This document shows positions 1 to 8,479 of a stretch of DNA of 64,000 bases, piece after piece. Position numbers and translations under genes: made by a program. Origin of the DNA: JAFMJV01 sp038251965 (GTDB lineage: Bacteria > Chloroflexota > Limnocylindria > Limnocylindrales > CSP1-4); assembly GCA_038251965.1 (NCBI GenBank), contig JBBSAV010000003.1:11200-75199 (forward strand). Reading direction: 5' to 3'. Position 1 is the first letter of the stretch, and each line of letters opens with the position of its first letter. The notes under the pieces were generated by a model. That model saw only the letters and a list, made by a program, of their open reading frames with translations. It did not search any database and was not told the origin of the DNA.

Positions 1-10
1 ACGAGAGCCG

Positions 11-496
11 TCAGCTGCCCGCCGGGCGCCCCGGAAGCTCGCGACCTTCGTACGCGGTCAGGTCGGCCAGCAGGTCGTTGGGCATCCGCATCGGGCGCGC
101 TCGCCGCAGGTCGTAGAAGACCTGCACCGTCGAGCCATCAGCGATGGTCCGTGCTGCCCCCAGCCCCGACGCAGCGGCCTCCACGCAGTACTCAAGGCTG
201 AATGCCGAACGGCTGGTCCAGCTGACGCGCACGGCACAGCAGATGGGCTCACCGAAGAAGGCCGGCTGGCGGTAGGTGATGTGTGCCTCAGCGATGACGA
301 ACGTACGCTTGTCAGCATCAGGCCCGGTACCGAAGGGGTGACCGACCACCTCGGTGTAGTAGCCGCCCCGGGCCATCTCGAGATAGGAGAAGTAGACCGC
401 GTTGTTGACGTGGCCCAATGCGTCGGTGTCGTTGTACCTGATCTCGATGGGATGTCGATAGCGGAAGGCACCCTCGAGCGGTCGTGATCGCCCCAT
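11..496 (-). CDS. acyl-CoA thioesterase, 4HBT hotdog fold (YbgC/FadM-like)
   Basis: About 161 residues forming a single hotdog domain, the usual size for YbgC/FadM thioesterases, which hydrolyse acyl-CoA thioesters in the cytosol. The family signature is near the N-terminus: IEIRYNDTDALGHVNNAVYF, with the catalytic-type Asp in NDTDALGHVNN. Two ATGs lie in tandem (499 and 496). I prefer 496 because a TAGCAT box ends 6 nt before it on the minus strand, the same spacing seen at other leaderless starts here. It is divergent from the methyltransferase at 581. The substrate cannot be told from sequence. Confidence 0.82.
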   Translation of the reverse strand: MGRSRPLEGAFRYRHPIEIRYNDTDALGHVNNAVYFSYLEMARGGYYTEVVGHPFGTGPDADKRTFVIAEAHITYRQPAFFGEPICCAVRVSWTSRSAFSLEYCVEAAASGLGAARTIADGSTVQVFYDLRRARPMRMPNDLLADLTAYEGRELPGRPAGS

Positions 497-502
497 CATC
501 CG

Positions 503-508
503 ATGCTA
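503..508 (-). promoter_or_regulatory. candidate -10 box of the thioesterase gene (TAGCAT)
   Basis: TAGCAT on the minus strand ends 6 nt before ATG 496, so transcription would begin at or beside the start codon and the mRNA would be leaderless. No good -35 is visible. The call rests on the recurring spacing in this window. Confidence 0.35.
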
Positions 509-566
509 CTGGCTCTGAGCCGTGCGCGTGAGTGACGTTCGGCCGGCAGAGCCGCCGCGGGTGCCG

Positions 567-572
567 TACCGT
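567..572 (+). promoter_or_regulatory. candidate -10 box of the methyltransferase gene (TACCGT)
   Basis: TACCGT lies 8 nt before ATG 581. It matches TATAAT only at the key T, A and final T positions, and no -35 is clear. It fits the leaderless pattern of the window. Confidence 0.3.
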
Positions 573-580
573 TGCGGGCG

Positions 581-1636
581 ATGAAGGAGCAGCCCGAACA
601 GACGTCCGCCACGTCCATCGAGCGCGGCCGGCCCAGCTACTCCTGGCGCTATGGCCAGGACCGACGGCTGGAGATGGTCCGCGGATTCGTGGATCTTGAG
701 GGGGCGCGGGTGCTCGATGTGGGCTGCGGCATCGGCACGTACGTGCGGCGCTTCCGCCAGTACAGCGAAGACGTCCACGGCATCGAGATCGAAGCGGAAC
801 GCGTGGCGGAGGCGAGTGCCCAGCTGCCCAACATCGTGCTCGCGGTGGGCGAGGACCTCCCCTATCCTGATGACCACTTCGACCTGGTCTTCTCCAATGA
901 AGTGATCGAGCACGTCGCGGACGACCGCGCCACCGCCGCGGAGATGGTGCGAGTGACCAAGCCCGGCGGCTACATCGTGGCCTTCGCGCCAAATCGGTTG
1001 TACCCCTTCGAGACACACGGCGCCTACTTCGGGAAGCGCTACGTCTTCGGCAACATCCCCTTGATCAACTGGCTGCCCGATCCGTTGCGCGACCGGTTCG
1101 CGCCGCATGTCCGCGCCTATACCATGAAGGGCATCGAGCGACTTTTCGCGGGGCAGCCCGTGCGGCTGGTCCACCATCGCGCCATCTACCCGGGTTTCGA
1201 CAACATCAGCGCACGCCACGCTCGCTTGGGCGCCTTCCTGCGACGAGCCCTGTACGTCGTGGAGCACACGCCACTGCATCTGTTCGGCCTGTCGCACTTC
1301 CTGGTGCTGCGCAAGGTCGCCGAGCCAGCCGATCAGGTCGGCTCCGCGCTAGAGGTCGGCGGGGGTCTCGGTGGCGACGGGGTCGAGGACGTACGCTTCG
1401 ATCACGACCGGGACCGACCAATTGCCGGCCAGGTCGCGCCACTGCACGTGGAGCGAGCGTGGACCGTCGGCGGCCGAGCCTCCGGTGGCTTCGTCGCCAA
1501 GCGGGAAGTCGATGCGGTCGACCGCCGGATAGGTGCGGCCGGTCACGAGCATGCCCTCGGCGTCCACCTCGTCAGTGAGGCCGACGCGCGCCAGTGCCAA
1601 ACCACTGCCACCGGGATCGTCAGCGGCGCCGAGTAG
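581..1636 (+). CDS. class I SAM-dependent methyltransferase with a readthrough 3' end
   Basis: The first ~245 residues are a class I SAM methyltransferase (Methyltransf_11 type). Motif I is VLDVGCGIGTYVRRF near residue 45, an acidic end of strand 2 follows (IEIEAERV), and motif IV is FDLVFSNEVIEHV near residue 105. The substrate is unknown. I start at ATG 581; a TTG at 572 is in frame but overlaps the probable -10 box. The oddity is the 3' end. After FLVLRKVAEPA (about position 1330) no stop occurs until 1636, so about 100 codons are antisense to the GH18 gene (ends 1349). That tail looks like antisense-derived low-complexity sequence, and the functional protein probably ends near residue 250. 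Either the stop was lost or there is a sequencing frameshift. Confidence 0.78.
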   Translation: MKEQPEQTSATSIERGRPSYSWRYGQDRRLEMVRGFVDLEGARVLDVGCGIGTYVRRFRQYSEDVHGIEIEAERVAEASAQLPNIVLAVGEDLPYPDDHFDLVFSNEVIEHVADDRATAAEMVRVTKPGGYIVAFAPNRLYPFETHGAYFGKRYVFGNIPLINWLPDPLRDRFAPHVRAYTMKGIERLFAGQPVRLVHHRAIYPGFDNISARHARLGAFLRRALYVVEHTPLHLFGLSHFLVLRKVAEPADQVGSALEVGGGLGGDGVEDVRFDHDRDRPIAGQVAPLHVERAWTVGGRASGGFVAKREVDAVDRRIGAAGHEHALGVHLVSEADARQCQTTATGIVSGAE

Positions 1637-3028
1637 CCGCAGCGGCGCGCTGCCGATGACGACGCTGCGGCCATCGACCTCACCTCGGCTGAGTGCCTCC
1701 GGGTCAAGCGCCGGGGACCCGAACGGCGCCGTTTCATCGATGCGGGGCCGCAGTCGGTCGCGCAACGCCCACCACAGCTCCTCGCGGCCACCCTCCATGC
1801 CTGCCGCCCAGATGCCGACACCGGCAAGGCCCTGATCCAGTGCCAAGTCGATCTTGGCACCGAAGCTCTCCGGATCGTCGTACCAGAGCTGACGCCAGGT
1901 CGGCGGGCAGCTCGCGCACTGCCTGCTGGCATACGCCGTCCAGGCTGATGCCTGCTCGGGTTCGTAGCGCCGGCCGGACCCCGCCGCGATATCCACGGCC
2001 TGCGCATAGGTCGCCTCGGTGGAGCCGTCGATCCCGTCGCCGCTGCGAACGGGGGAGCGCGCTTCGTCGGTCTGCGTCGACCACGCTCGTCCGTACCACG
2101 GCAGTCCCAGCACGAGTGCACCTGGCGACGCCTGCGCCAGGGCCCCCTCGACACTGCTGCTGAGGTCGCCGCTCTCGGGGTCGAGCAGTGGAGCCGTCGA
2201 CCCGGCCAACGCCGAGCCATCGGTGCGGTAGTTGTAGCCCATGATGACCGCGAGGTCCGCGGCATCGTCCGCGGTCAGCGCTGCCAGGTCGTAGTTCTCG
2301 AGGCCGGACATCACGTCGATGCTGAGGTGCAGATCCGGGTCGACCGCGTCGAGTGCCGCACGGACGTCGCGCACGAAGTCGGTGTAGTCGTCCGAGACGG
2401 CCGCCGGCAATGGCTCGAAGTCCAGGTTGACGCCATCGAACCCACCTTCGGAGACGAAGTCCGCGATGCGCCCTGCCAGCTCACGACGGGTCTTCGGCTT
2501 GCTCAGCAGGGTCACCGTGCGATCGCGTGTGCCTTCGGTCCAGCCTTGGCGTGCGATGACGGGGACGACCTTGACACCAGCTTCTTGCAGGCCGGACTTC
2601 ATCTCGGCGAAAGCATCGCCTTCGAGCGTCTTCCAGCCGGGCGGGACATCTCCGGACGGCTTCCGCTTCACCAGTCGGCCATCACCGGAGGCCTCGATGC
2701 TGTGGAAGGCGGCGATGGTCACGAGATCGGTGTCAAGCGTCTGCGCCGCGTCGCCGATGAGCCAATAGGGCATGAAGGCGACCACCTCGGCCGCCACCGG
2801 TTGGGGCGTAGGCGCAGGGGTGGGTAGCGGGGTCGGGGTGGCTAGCGCTGCCGTCGTCGGCGAGGTCCCCGGCGTGGCCGGCACGACCGAAGGCGGCGTC
2901 GTCGTTTGGGAGTCGCCCTCGACGGTGATGCACGCCGATGAGATGAACGCCAGCAGCAGCACGAACAGGGAGGTCGTGAGGATGCGGCGACGGATCGGGG
3001 CTCCATGGACGTTCAGCACACCACTCAC
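1349..3028 (-). CDS. glycoside hydrolase family 18 lipoprotein (chitinase/spore-hydrolase-like)
   Basis: Secreted lipoprotein of about 559 residues. It has an N-terminal hydrophobic segment (SLFVLLLAFISSAC) with a lipobox ending in Cys, then a Thr/Pro/Ala-rich linker (about residues 38-78). The GH18 TIM barrel follows with the active-site strand GFDGVNLDFEP, the DxxDxDxE motif with catalytic Glu, and a later MGYNYR strand. The C-terminal ~125 residues resemble an Ig-like beta domain. Family members cleave beta-1,4-GlcNAc polymers such as chitin or peptidoglycan glycans; the substrate here is not determined. The annotated GTG 3028 overlaps a TAGGGT box; GTG 3019, 7 nt after that box, is an equally good leaderless start. 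It lies 4 bp downstream of copA. Confidence 0.85.
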   Translation of the reverse strand: MSGVLNVHGAPIRRRILTTSLFVLLLAFISSACITVEGDSQTTTPPSVVPATPGTSPTTAALATPTPLPTPAPTPQPVAAEVVAFMPYWLIGDAAQTLDTDLVTIAAFHSIEASGDGRLVKRKPSGDVPPGWKTLEGDAFAEMKSGLQEAGVKVVPVIARQGWTEGTRDRTVTLLSKPKTRRELAGRIADFVSEGGFDGVNLDFEPLPAAVSDDYTDFVRDVRAALDAVDPDLHLSIDVMSGLENYDLAALTADDAADLAVIMGYNYRTDGSALAGSTAPLLDPESGDLSSSVEGALAQASPGALVLGLPWYGRAWSTQTDEARSPVRSGDGIDGSTEATYAQAVDIAAGSGRRYEPEQASAWTAYASRQCASCPPTWRQLWYDDPESFGAKIDLALDQGLAGVGIWAAGMEGGREELWWALRDRLRPRIDETAPFGSPALDPEALSRGEVDGRSVVIGSAPLRLLGAADDPGGSGLALARVGLTDEVDAEGMLVTGRTYPAVDRIDFPLGDEATGGSAADGPRSLHVQWRDLAGNWSVPVVIEAYVLDPVATETPADL

Positions 3029-3032
3029 CCTA

Positions 3033-5321
3033 TCAAGTCTGCTCGCGGGGCGGGAGCAAAGGCAGGCTACGGAGGCGCAGTGAGTTCGCGACCACGCTCA
3101 CGGAGCTGAAGGCCATCGCAGCCGCAGCAAGGATGGGGTCGAGTCGGAGACCGAAGAACGGATACAACAGGCCCATCGCCCCCGGGATGAGGATCAGGTT
3201 GTAGCCGAAGGCCCAGCCGAGGTTCTGGCGGATGACGCGAAGCGTCCCTTGGGAGACGCCGATGGCCACCCCCACCAACCGTGGGTCGCCACCCACCAGC
3301 GTGATGTCGGATGCCTCCATGGCCACGTCCGTGCCGGTACCGATGGCGATACCTACGTCAGCTTGCGCCAGCGCGGGCGCGTCGTTGATGCCGTCACCCA
3401 CCATCGCTACAAGGTGCCCGGCGCGTTGCAGGGCCTCTACGTGGGCCGCCTTGTCGCCGGGTCGCACGCCGGCGCTGATGTGCTCGATGCCGACCGCACC
3501 CGCGACGGTCTCTACCGCAGCCTGGCTGTCGCCACTCAGCAGATGGACCACGATGCCGGCGTCTCGGAGCTGGCGCACGGCGTCGGCGGCACCGGGCTTG
3601 ACGCGGTCGGCGATATCGATGGCACCGATGGCGACGCCAGCGGCCGCCACCAGGATGGTGGTGTGCGGCGTGTCGCCCATCGCGATCGGCGTGTCGACGG
3701 CGGTCGTGGCCACACCCGCTTCACGCAACAGTTCGGCGCTGCCCACCAGCACTTCCTGGCCGCCGACGCGGGCTCGCACTCCGCGACCGGTGACGGCCTC
3801 GAAATCGGTGGCATCCTCCACTGCGATGCCGCGATGCTCTGCCGCGGCCATGACCGCAGCAGCCAGCGGGTGCTCGGAGCCGCGCTCGGCAGCCGCCGCC
3901 AGAGCCAGCAGTTCGCGCTCGTCGGCCGTGCCCACCGTGCGAAGCGACCGGACATCGGGGTGGCCGACGGTCAGCGTGCCGGTCTTGTCAAAGATGACCG
4001 TATCGACCCGGCCGGCGATCTCCAGCGCCGCCCCACCACGGATGAGCACGCCGCCTTCGGCCGCACGCCCGGTCCCCACCATCACCGCGGTCGGCGTGGC
4101 CAGTCCCATGGCGCAAGGGCAGGCGATGATGAGCACGCTGATCGCGGATACCAGCGCCAGGGTCAGCGCCGGTTCCGGCCCCAGCAACCACCACGCCACG
4201 AAGGTCACCGCCGCGAGTGCGATGACCGCGGGCACGAACCACTCGATGACGCGGTCGGCAAGACGCTGGATGGGTGCCTTGGAACCCTGGGCGTCGCGGA
4301 CCATGCGCACGATCTGGCCCAGGACCGCATCGCGGCCCACATGCGTCGCGCGCAGCACGATGGTGCCGCTGCCGTTGATGGTGGCACCGATCACGGGATC
4401 ACCCACACCGCGGCTGACCGGCAAGGGCTCACCGGTGAGCATGGACTCGTCGATGGCGCTGCCCCCTGAGACGACCACGCCATCGACCGGCACCTTTTCG
4501 CCAGGCCGTACGCGCACCAGGTCACCAGGGCGGATGGCCTCGATAGGCACGTCAAACTCCGTGCCGCCCTCCACGCGCCGCGCCGTGCGTGCCCCCAGGC
4601 CGACCAGGGCCGCGACGGCACCGCTCGCCTGCGACTTGGCGCGGGCCTCCATCCAGCGACCCGCGAGGATGAGTCCCACGATCATCGCTGAGGAGTCGAA
4701 GTAGGTGACCGGCTCGATGCCGGCGTCGATCACCAGCGACGGCAGAAGCGTGACCACGACGCTGTAGCCCCAGGCCGCCATCGTCCCCAGCGCCACCAGC
4801 GTGTCCATCGAGACGGTCCCGTGGCGCCCCTGGCGCAGTGCATTGCGCAGGAAGATCCCACCGGCCCAGAACTGCACGAACGTGGCCGGGATGAGCAACA
4901 GCCAGTTGAGCTGGGTCATCGACATACCCAGCCCGCCCGGCCACAGCATCAGCGCCATGATGGCCACGGCCACAGCCACCGAGACCAGGGCGCGCAGCCC
5001 CAGGTCGCGCATCTCTCGAGCGCGCAGGTCCGCGTCGGGGTCGGCGTCATCGAGTGTCAGCGCTGTCGTCTGCCCCGATGCTCGCTCAGGGCGCACGTCG
5101 TAGCCGGCGGCTTCGATGGCCGCGACGACTTCGGCGCGCCCCGCGACGGTGGGGTCCAACGACACGGTGGCGCGCTCGGTCGCGAGGTTGACGTTGGCCG
5201 CGGTGACACCATCGGCCTTGCGCAGGAAGCGCTCGATCCGGTTGACACACGAGGCGCAGGTCATGCCCTCCACGCCGACCGAAAGCTCGATCGGCTCGGG
5301 GGCGCTGAGAGGAACCGTCAT
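3033..5321 (-). CDS. copA: copper-translocating P1B-type ATPase
   Basis: Inner-membrane Cu(I) export pump, 762 residues, normal for CopA. In order: one N-terminal heavy-metal-associated domain with GMTCASC (about residues 19-25), paired membrane helices, the actuator TGEP loop, the metal-site helix IACPCAMGLATP (about residue 400, CPC motif), the phosphorylation loop DKTGTLT (about residue 443), SEHPLAAA and the hinge VGDGINDAPAL. CPC together with HMA and the SEHP motif supports monovalent copper (or silver) rather than zinc. It follows the small gene at 5340-5720 by 18 bp, so the two are probably co-transcribed. No CsoR or CopZ gene is visible nearby. Confidence 0.95.
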   Translation of the reverse strand: MTVPLSAPEPIELSVGVEGMTCASCVNRIERFLRKADGVTAANVNLATERATVSLDPTVAGRAEVVAAIEAAGYDVRPERASGQTTALTLDDADPDADLRAREMRDLGLRALVSVAVAVAIMALMLWPGGLGMSMTQLNWLLLIPATFVQFWAGGIFLRNALRQGRHGTVSMDTLVALGTMAAWGYSVVVTLLPSLVIDAGIEPVTYFDSSAMIVGLILAGRWMEARAKSQASGAVAALVGLGARTARRVEGGTEFDVPIEAIRPGDLVRVRPGEKVPVDGVVVSGGSAIDESMLTGEPLPVSRGVGDPVIGATINGSGTIVLRATHVGRDAVLGQIVRMVRDAQGSKAPIQRLADRVIEWFVPAVIALAAVTFVAWWLLGPEPALTLALVSAISVLIIACPCAMGLATPTAVMVGTGRAAEGGVLIRGGAALEIAGRVDTVIFDKTGTLTVGHPDVRSLRTVGTADERELLALAAAAERGSEHPLAAAVMAAAEHRGIAVEDATDFEAVTGRGVRARVGGQEVLVGSAELLREAGVATTAVDTPIAMGDTPHTTILVAAAGVAIGAIDIADRVKPGAADAVRQLRDAGIVVHLLSGDSQAAVETVAGAVGIEHISAGVRPGDKAAHVEALQRAGHLVAMVGDGINDAPALAQADVGIAIGTGTDVAMEASDITLVGGDPRLVGVAIGVSQGTLRVIRQNLGWAFGYNLILIPGAMGLLYPFFGLRLDPILAAAAMAFSSVSVVANSLRLRSLPLLPPREQT

Positions 5322-5339
5322 GGCGGTGTCGATGCGGCC

Positions 5340-5720
5340 CTAGCGGCCTACCGGCTTGATGGCGTAGACACCGATGATCATGTTCACGCAGGGGTCATGG
5401 CAGAGTTCCAGACCGACCTCACCCCGGTCCACGAGTTCGGCCAGGAAGCTGCATTCGCGAGGCGGGAGACCCGCCCAGTAGCGGCGCTCCCGCGTCTCGA
5501 CAGCGAGGACGTCATCCGCTTCACCGTCGATGGCGAAACGACGCCGCAGCTCATGCATGGGGATGTAGGAGCGCGACTTGATGAAACGCCGCAACTGGGC
5601 CTGGGTGCAGCCCTGACCCGGGGTCGAGCCATTCCGGCTGCCAGTGTCGTCAGCCATGTCTTCGTCTTTCTCCGCCATCACCGCCTTGATCGGTGTCGCG
5701 GCCGGCGCCGTACGCGCCAC
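5340..5720 (-). CDS. small Cys-containing protein upstream of copA
   Basis: Protein of 126 residues that I do not recognise as a named family. The first ~35 residues look disordered. The core carries GCTQAQLRRF, PPRECSFL and ELCHDPCVNMIIG, that is four Cys and one His that could form a metal site. It precedes copA by 18 bp on the same strand, which suggests a role in copper handling or regulation, but this is inference from context. The first start is GTG 5720; an ATG 14 codons in is an alternative. Confidence 0.6.
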   Translation of the reverse strand: MARTAPAATPIKAVMAEKDEDMADDTGSRNGSTPGQGCTQAQLRRFIKSRSYIPMHELRRRFAIDGEADDVLAVETRERRYWAGLPPRECSFLAELVDRGEVGLELCHDPCVNMIIGVYAIKPVGR

Positions 5721-5810
5721 GGTCAGTCGTCAGGTTCAACGCGACCGTCACACCACGCGACGACCGGTCGGCGGATGATACACCCGGCTACTGGGGCAGC
5801 CCGCGGGCAG

Positions 5811-5868
5811 GTCGGCCGTCAGCGGTCTGCCAAGACGTGTGGGTCGGCCGTCAGCGGCCTGCCACGAC
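5811..5868. repeat. 26-bp direct repeat spanning the stop codon of the M24 peptidase gene
   Basis: Two copies (5811-5836 and 5843-5868, 24 of 26 identical, period 32). The right copy contains the TGA stop codon of the minus-strand peptidase gene; the left copy is a duplicate just downstream. Each copy holds the core CCGCTGACGGCC on the minus strand. Confidence 0.8.
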
Positions 5869-6996
5869 CCGCAGCTCGCGTGGTGCCCCGTTGAGCGATT
5901 CGCCGCCGTCGGGGGTGCAGACCATGGCGTCCTCGATGCGTACACCGTAGCGACCCTCAAGGTAGATGCCCGGCTCGCAGCTGAAGGTGTTGCCGGCCAC
6001 GGCGAGTTCCTGATTGCCCCAGACCGCATACGGCTCCTCGTGGACCTCCAGACCGATGCCATGACCCAACCGGTGCATGAAGTGGTCGCCATGGCCGCCG
6101 GCCGCGATGACGTCGCGAGCCGCCGCATCGATGGCCTCGAAGCTGGCGCCTGGACGGATGGCGGCACGAGCGGCAGCCTGCCCCGCTGCGGTGAGCTCGT
6201 AGATGGATCGGAAGTCGGCGTCAGGACCAGAGCCGCCCTCGCCGGCGATCCAGATGGTGCGCGTGATGTCAGAGAAGTAGCCCGTCCGGCGCCCACCGAT
6301 GTCGAGCAGCAACGGCTCACCGGGACGAATGATGCGTCCGCCCGGCTCATGGTGCGGCGAAGCGCTGTGGGGCCCGGATGCCACGATCCAGAACTCGGCC
6401 GTATCGTGCCCTTCTTCCACCAGGGCAGCACGGACATCCCTGGCCACATCGGCCTCCGTACGGCCGATGAGCGGGCCGACGATGACTCGCTCGATGGCGC
6501 GGTCGGCTGCTGCCGCGGCAGCACGCAAGAGGCCGATCTCCTCGGCGTCCTTGATGCGTCGCATGGGTGCCAACACCGACGACGCCAGGCCCCAGGCAGC
6601 ATTCGTCAACGCGGTCTGCAGGCCCATCACGAAGGCCGCCCGCAAGCCGTCGGAAACAAGGTAGTTACCGCCCTCGTCAATGCTGACGAGCGGTCGCAGC
6701 AGCTGGTACGGGTCGTCTGTCTCATCCCAGGTCAGCAGCTCCACCGACTCCGTCCCCAGGCCTGGGGCTTGTCGTGCCGCGGGCGCCTCCAGTCGAGGAC
6801 TGATGTACGCGACGGCGCCAGCGGCGGGGATGACGAGCAGGTTCAGCCGTTCATTGCCGTGCGCGGCATAGCCGGTGAGCCACTCCAGCTCGGGCCCGAC
6901 CCCGACCAGAAGTGCCGAGGCCCCCGCGCCCCGGAGAGCCGCCTGGGCTGCTGCCAGCCGGTCTCGGTAGCGTGCCTGGCTGATGCCATGGGCCAC
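5851..6996 (-). CDS. M24 family Xaa-Pro peptidase
   Basis: Cytosolic dinuclear-metal peptidase of 381 residues: a creatinase-like N-terminal domain followed by the pita-bread M24 domain. The metal ligands are visible as LLLDIGGRRTGYFSDITRT (two Asp), HRLGHGIGLEVHEEP (His) and FSCEPGIYLEG and VRIEDA (two Glu). It probably releases N-terminal residues before proline or cleaves Xaa-Pro dipeptides. The start is GTG 6996, preceded by AGGAG with 8-nt spacing, and it follows the receiver-like gene by 1 bp in the korAB operon. A repeat of its 3' end lies just downstream. Confidence 0.88.
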   Translation of the reverse strand: MAHGISQARYRDRLAAAQAALRGAGASALLVGVGPELEWLTGYAAHGNERLNLLVIPAAGAVAYISPRLEAPAARQAPGLGTESVELLTWDETDDPYQLLRPLVSIDEGGNYLVSDGLRAAFVMGLQTALTNAAWGLASSVLAPMRRIKDAEEIGLLRAAAAAADRAIERVIVGPLIGRTEADVARDVRAALVEEGHDTAEFWIVASGPHSASPHHEPGGRIIRPGEPLLLDIGGRRTGYFSDITRTIWIAGEGGSGPDADFRSIYELTAAGQAAARAAIRPGASFEAIDAAARDVIAAGGHGDHFMHRLGHGIGLEVHEEPYAVWGNQELAVAGNTFSCEPGIYLEGRYGVRIEDAMVCTPDGGESLNGAPRELRVVAGR

Positions 6997-6997
6997 G

Positions 6998-7378
6998 TCA
7001 GGACTCCTTCACCCTGTCGGCCGCCAGCCAGCCTTCCACCAGCCGAGTGCCGTCCTCGAAGAACTTGCGATAGGAGAACACTCGTCCGGCACCGGCCGTG
7101 AGGGCGCGTTTGCGGGTGAGCTGGTCGTCATGCTCGGCGACCGCGATGACCGGCAGCCGAGCGGCGGACACGTTCTCGATGGCAGTGATGCCGTCGAAAC
7201 CACGCACCGCCAGGTCGACGATGGCGCCACTGATGGTGCGCACGTCGCCAAGCTCGTATGCCTCCAGGGCCAGCGCCAGCTCGGATTCGCTTCGCAGGTT
7301 GACGGCTGTGCCTCCGGCACGACGCACGGCTTCGGCGATGCGCGTCGACCACATCAGGTCGTCGGCGAGGACGACCAC
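6998..7378 (-). CDS. degenerate receiver-like (CheY-fold) protein
   Basis: 126 residues with a Rossmann-like receiver layout: VVLADDLMWS (acidic pair after strand 1), GAIVDLAVRGFDGI (possible phospho-acceptor Asp) and PVIAVAEH (strand 4). The Thr/Ser switch position is Ala, and the usual Lys-Pro of strand 5 is not conserved (RVFSYRKF). It may be a pseudo-receiver that does not undergo normal phosphorylation. It sits between korB and the M24 peptidase, 8 bp and 1 bp from its neighbours, so it belongs to that operon. Its function is unknown. Confidence 0.6.
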   Translation of the reverse strand: MVVLADDLMWSTRIAEAVRRAGGTAVNLRSESELALALEAYELGDVRTISGAIVDLAVRGFDGITAIENVSAARLPVIAVAEHDDQLTRKRALTAGAGRVFSYRKFFEDGTRLVEGWLAADRVKES

Positions 7379-7386
7379 CGCAGCGC

Positions 7387-8472
7387 TCAGGAGACTTCCC
7401 AGGTGTCGCTGCTGAAGAGCAGGTCTCGCAGCAGGCCCTCACCCTTGTCGGCCCGGACAAGCTCGATCTGGCCGGCCACGAGCTGGTGGTGGGTGGGCTT
7501 CTTGACGCGCCGGAAGACGCCCACCGGAACGGGGTAATCCGGCCAGAACATGCGCGAGAGGATGAACGCGAGCGTGCCGTCCGTCTCGTCATGCACCAGC
7601 AGGTCCGACTCGTCGATGCCGTTGCCCAAGTCCACGACCTCCGGCTTGGTGCCGTTCATGCGGATGCCACGATCGCGCGCCTTGCCAAAGATCATCGGCT
7701 CACCGTGCTTGAGGCGGAGCACTCGGTCGTCGCGGACGTCGCGATCGGTGAACTCCCGCCAGGCACCGTCATTGAAGATGTTGCAGTTCTGCAGCACCTC
7801 GGTGAAGGCTGACCCTTTGTGGCGACCGGCCGCGTCGAGCGTCTCCTGGATGTGCTCCGTGTAGTTGTCGATGGTCCGTGCCACGAAGGTGGCCTCTGCC
7901 GCCAGCGCCACCGACAGCGGCACGACCGGCTGGTCGACGGTACCCTCAGGTGTGGACTTGGTGCGCTTGCCGAACTCCGATGTCGGCGAGGCCTGGCCCT
8001 TGGTCAAGCCGTAGATACGGTTGTTGAACATCACCACCTTGATGTCCACGTTGCGCCGCATCGAATGGAGGATGTGGTTGCCGCCGATGGACAGCGCGTC
8101 GCCGTCACCGGTGATGACCCAGACCATCAGGTCCGGGCGCGCGATCTTGAGGCCGGTAGCCAACGTCGGCGCACGGCCGTGGATGGAGTGGAAGCCATAC
8201 GTGTTCATGTAGTAGGGCATCCGGCCCGAGCAGCCGATGCCGCTGATGAACACGATGTTCTCCCGCGGGTACCCGAAGTCGGGCATCACCTTCTGTGTCT
8301 GGGCCAGGATGGAGTAGTCCCCGCAGCCGGGGCACCAGCGCACTTCCTGGTCGGAGACGAAGTCCTTGCGCGTGAGCGGCAACGGCTCGGTCGCGTTGGC
8401 GGGTCCCGCGTTGGCGGGTCCGGTGCTGGCGGGTCCGGTGGCGGTCCGGGGACCGCTGCTGATATCAGTCAT
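7387..8472 (-). CDS. korB: 2-oxoacid:ferredoxin oxidoreductase, beta subunit
   Basis: TPP-binding beta subunit of the 2-oxoglutarate (or related 2-oxoacid) ferredoxin oxidoreductase, 361 residues. It pairs with KorA to convert a 2-oxoacid plus CoA into acyl-CoA, CO2 and reduced ferredoxin. Visible are RWCPGCGDY and GIGCSGR (cluster cysteines), the TPP/Mg motif GDGDALSIGGNH with a downstream FNNRIYGLTKGQ, and a further Cys in NCNIF. I start at ATG 8472, which has GAGG five nt upstream and begins 8 bp after korA; a longer frame would run into korA. The N-terminus carries a Gly-Pro-Ala repeat from a 15-bp tandem duplication. Confidence 0.93.
   Translation of the reverse strand: MTDISSGPRTATGPASTGPANAGPANATEPLPLTRKDFVSDQEVRWCPGCGDYSILAQTQKVMPDFGYPRENIVFISGIGCSGRMPYYMNTYGFHSIHGRAPTLATGLKIARPDLMVWVITGDGDALSIGGNHILHSMRRNVDIKVVMFNNRIYGLTKGQASPTSEFGKRTKSTPEGTVDQPVVPLSVALAAEATFVARTIDNYTEHIQETLDAAGRHKGSAFTEVLQNCNIFNDGAWREFTDRDVRDDRVLRLKHGEPMIFGKARDRGIRMNGTKPEVVDLGNGIDESDLLVHDETDGTLAFILSRMFWPDYPVPVGVFRRVKKPTHHQLVAGQIELVRADKGEGLLRDLLFSSDTWEVS
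8393..8437. repeat. 15-bp in-frame tandem repeat, three units, in korB
   Basis: Units at 8393-8407, 8408-8422 and 8423-8437 share GCGTTGGCGGGTCC with few changes. They encode the Gly-Pro-Ala-rich stretch before the conserved KorB domain, where length variation is tolerable. Confidence 0.75.
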
Positions 8473-8479
8473 GTGAACC

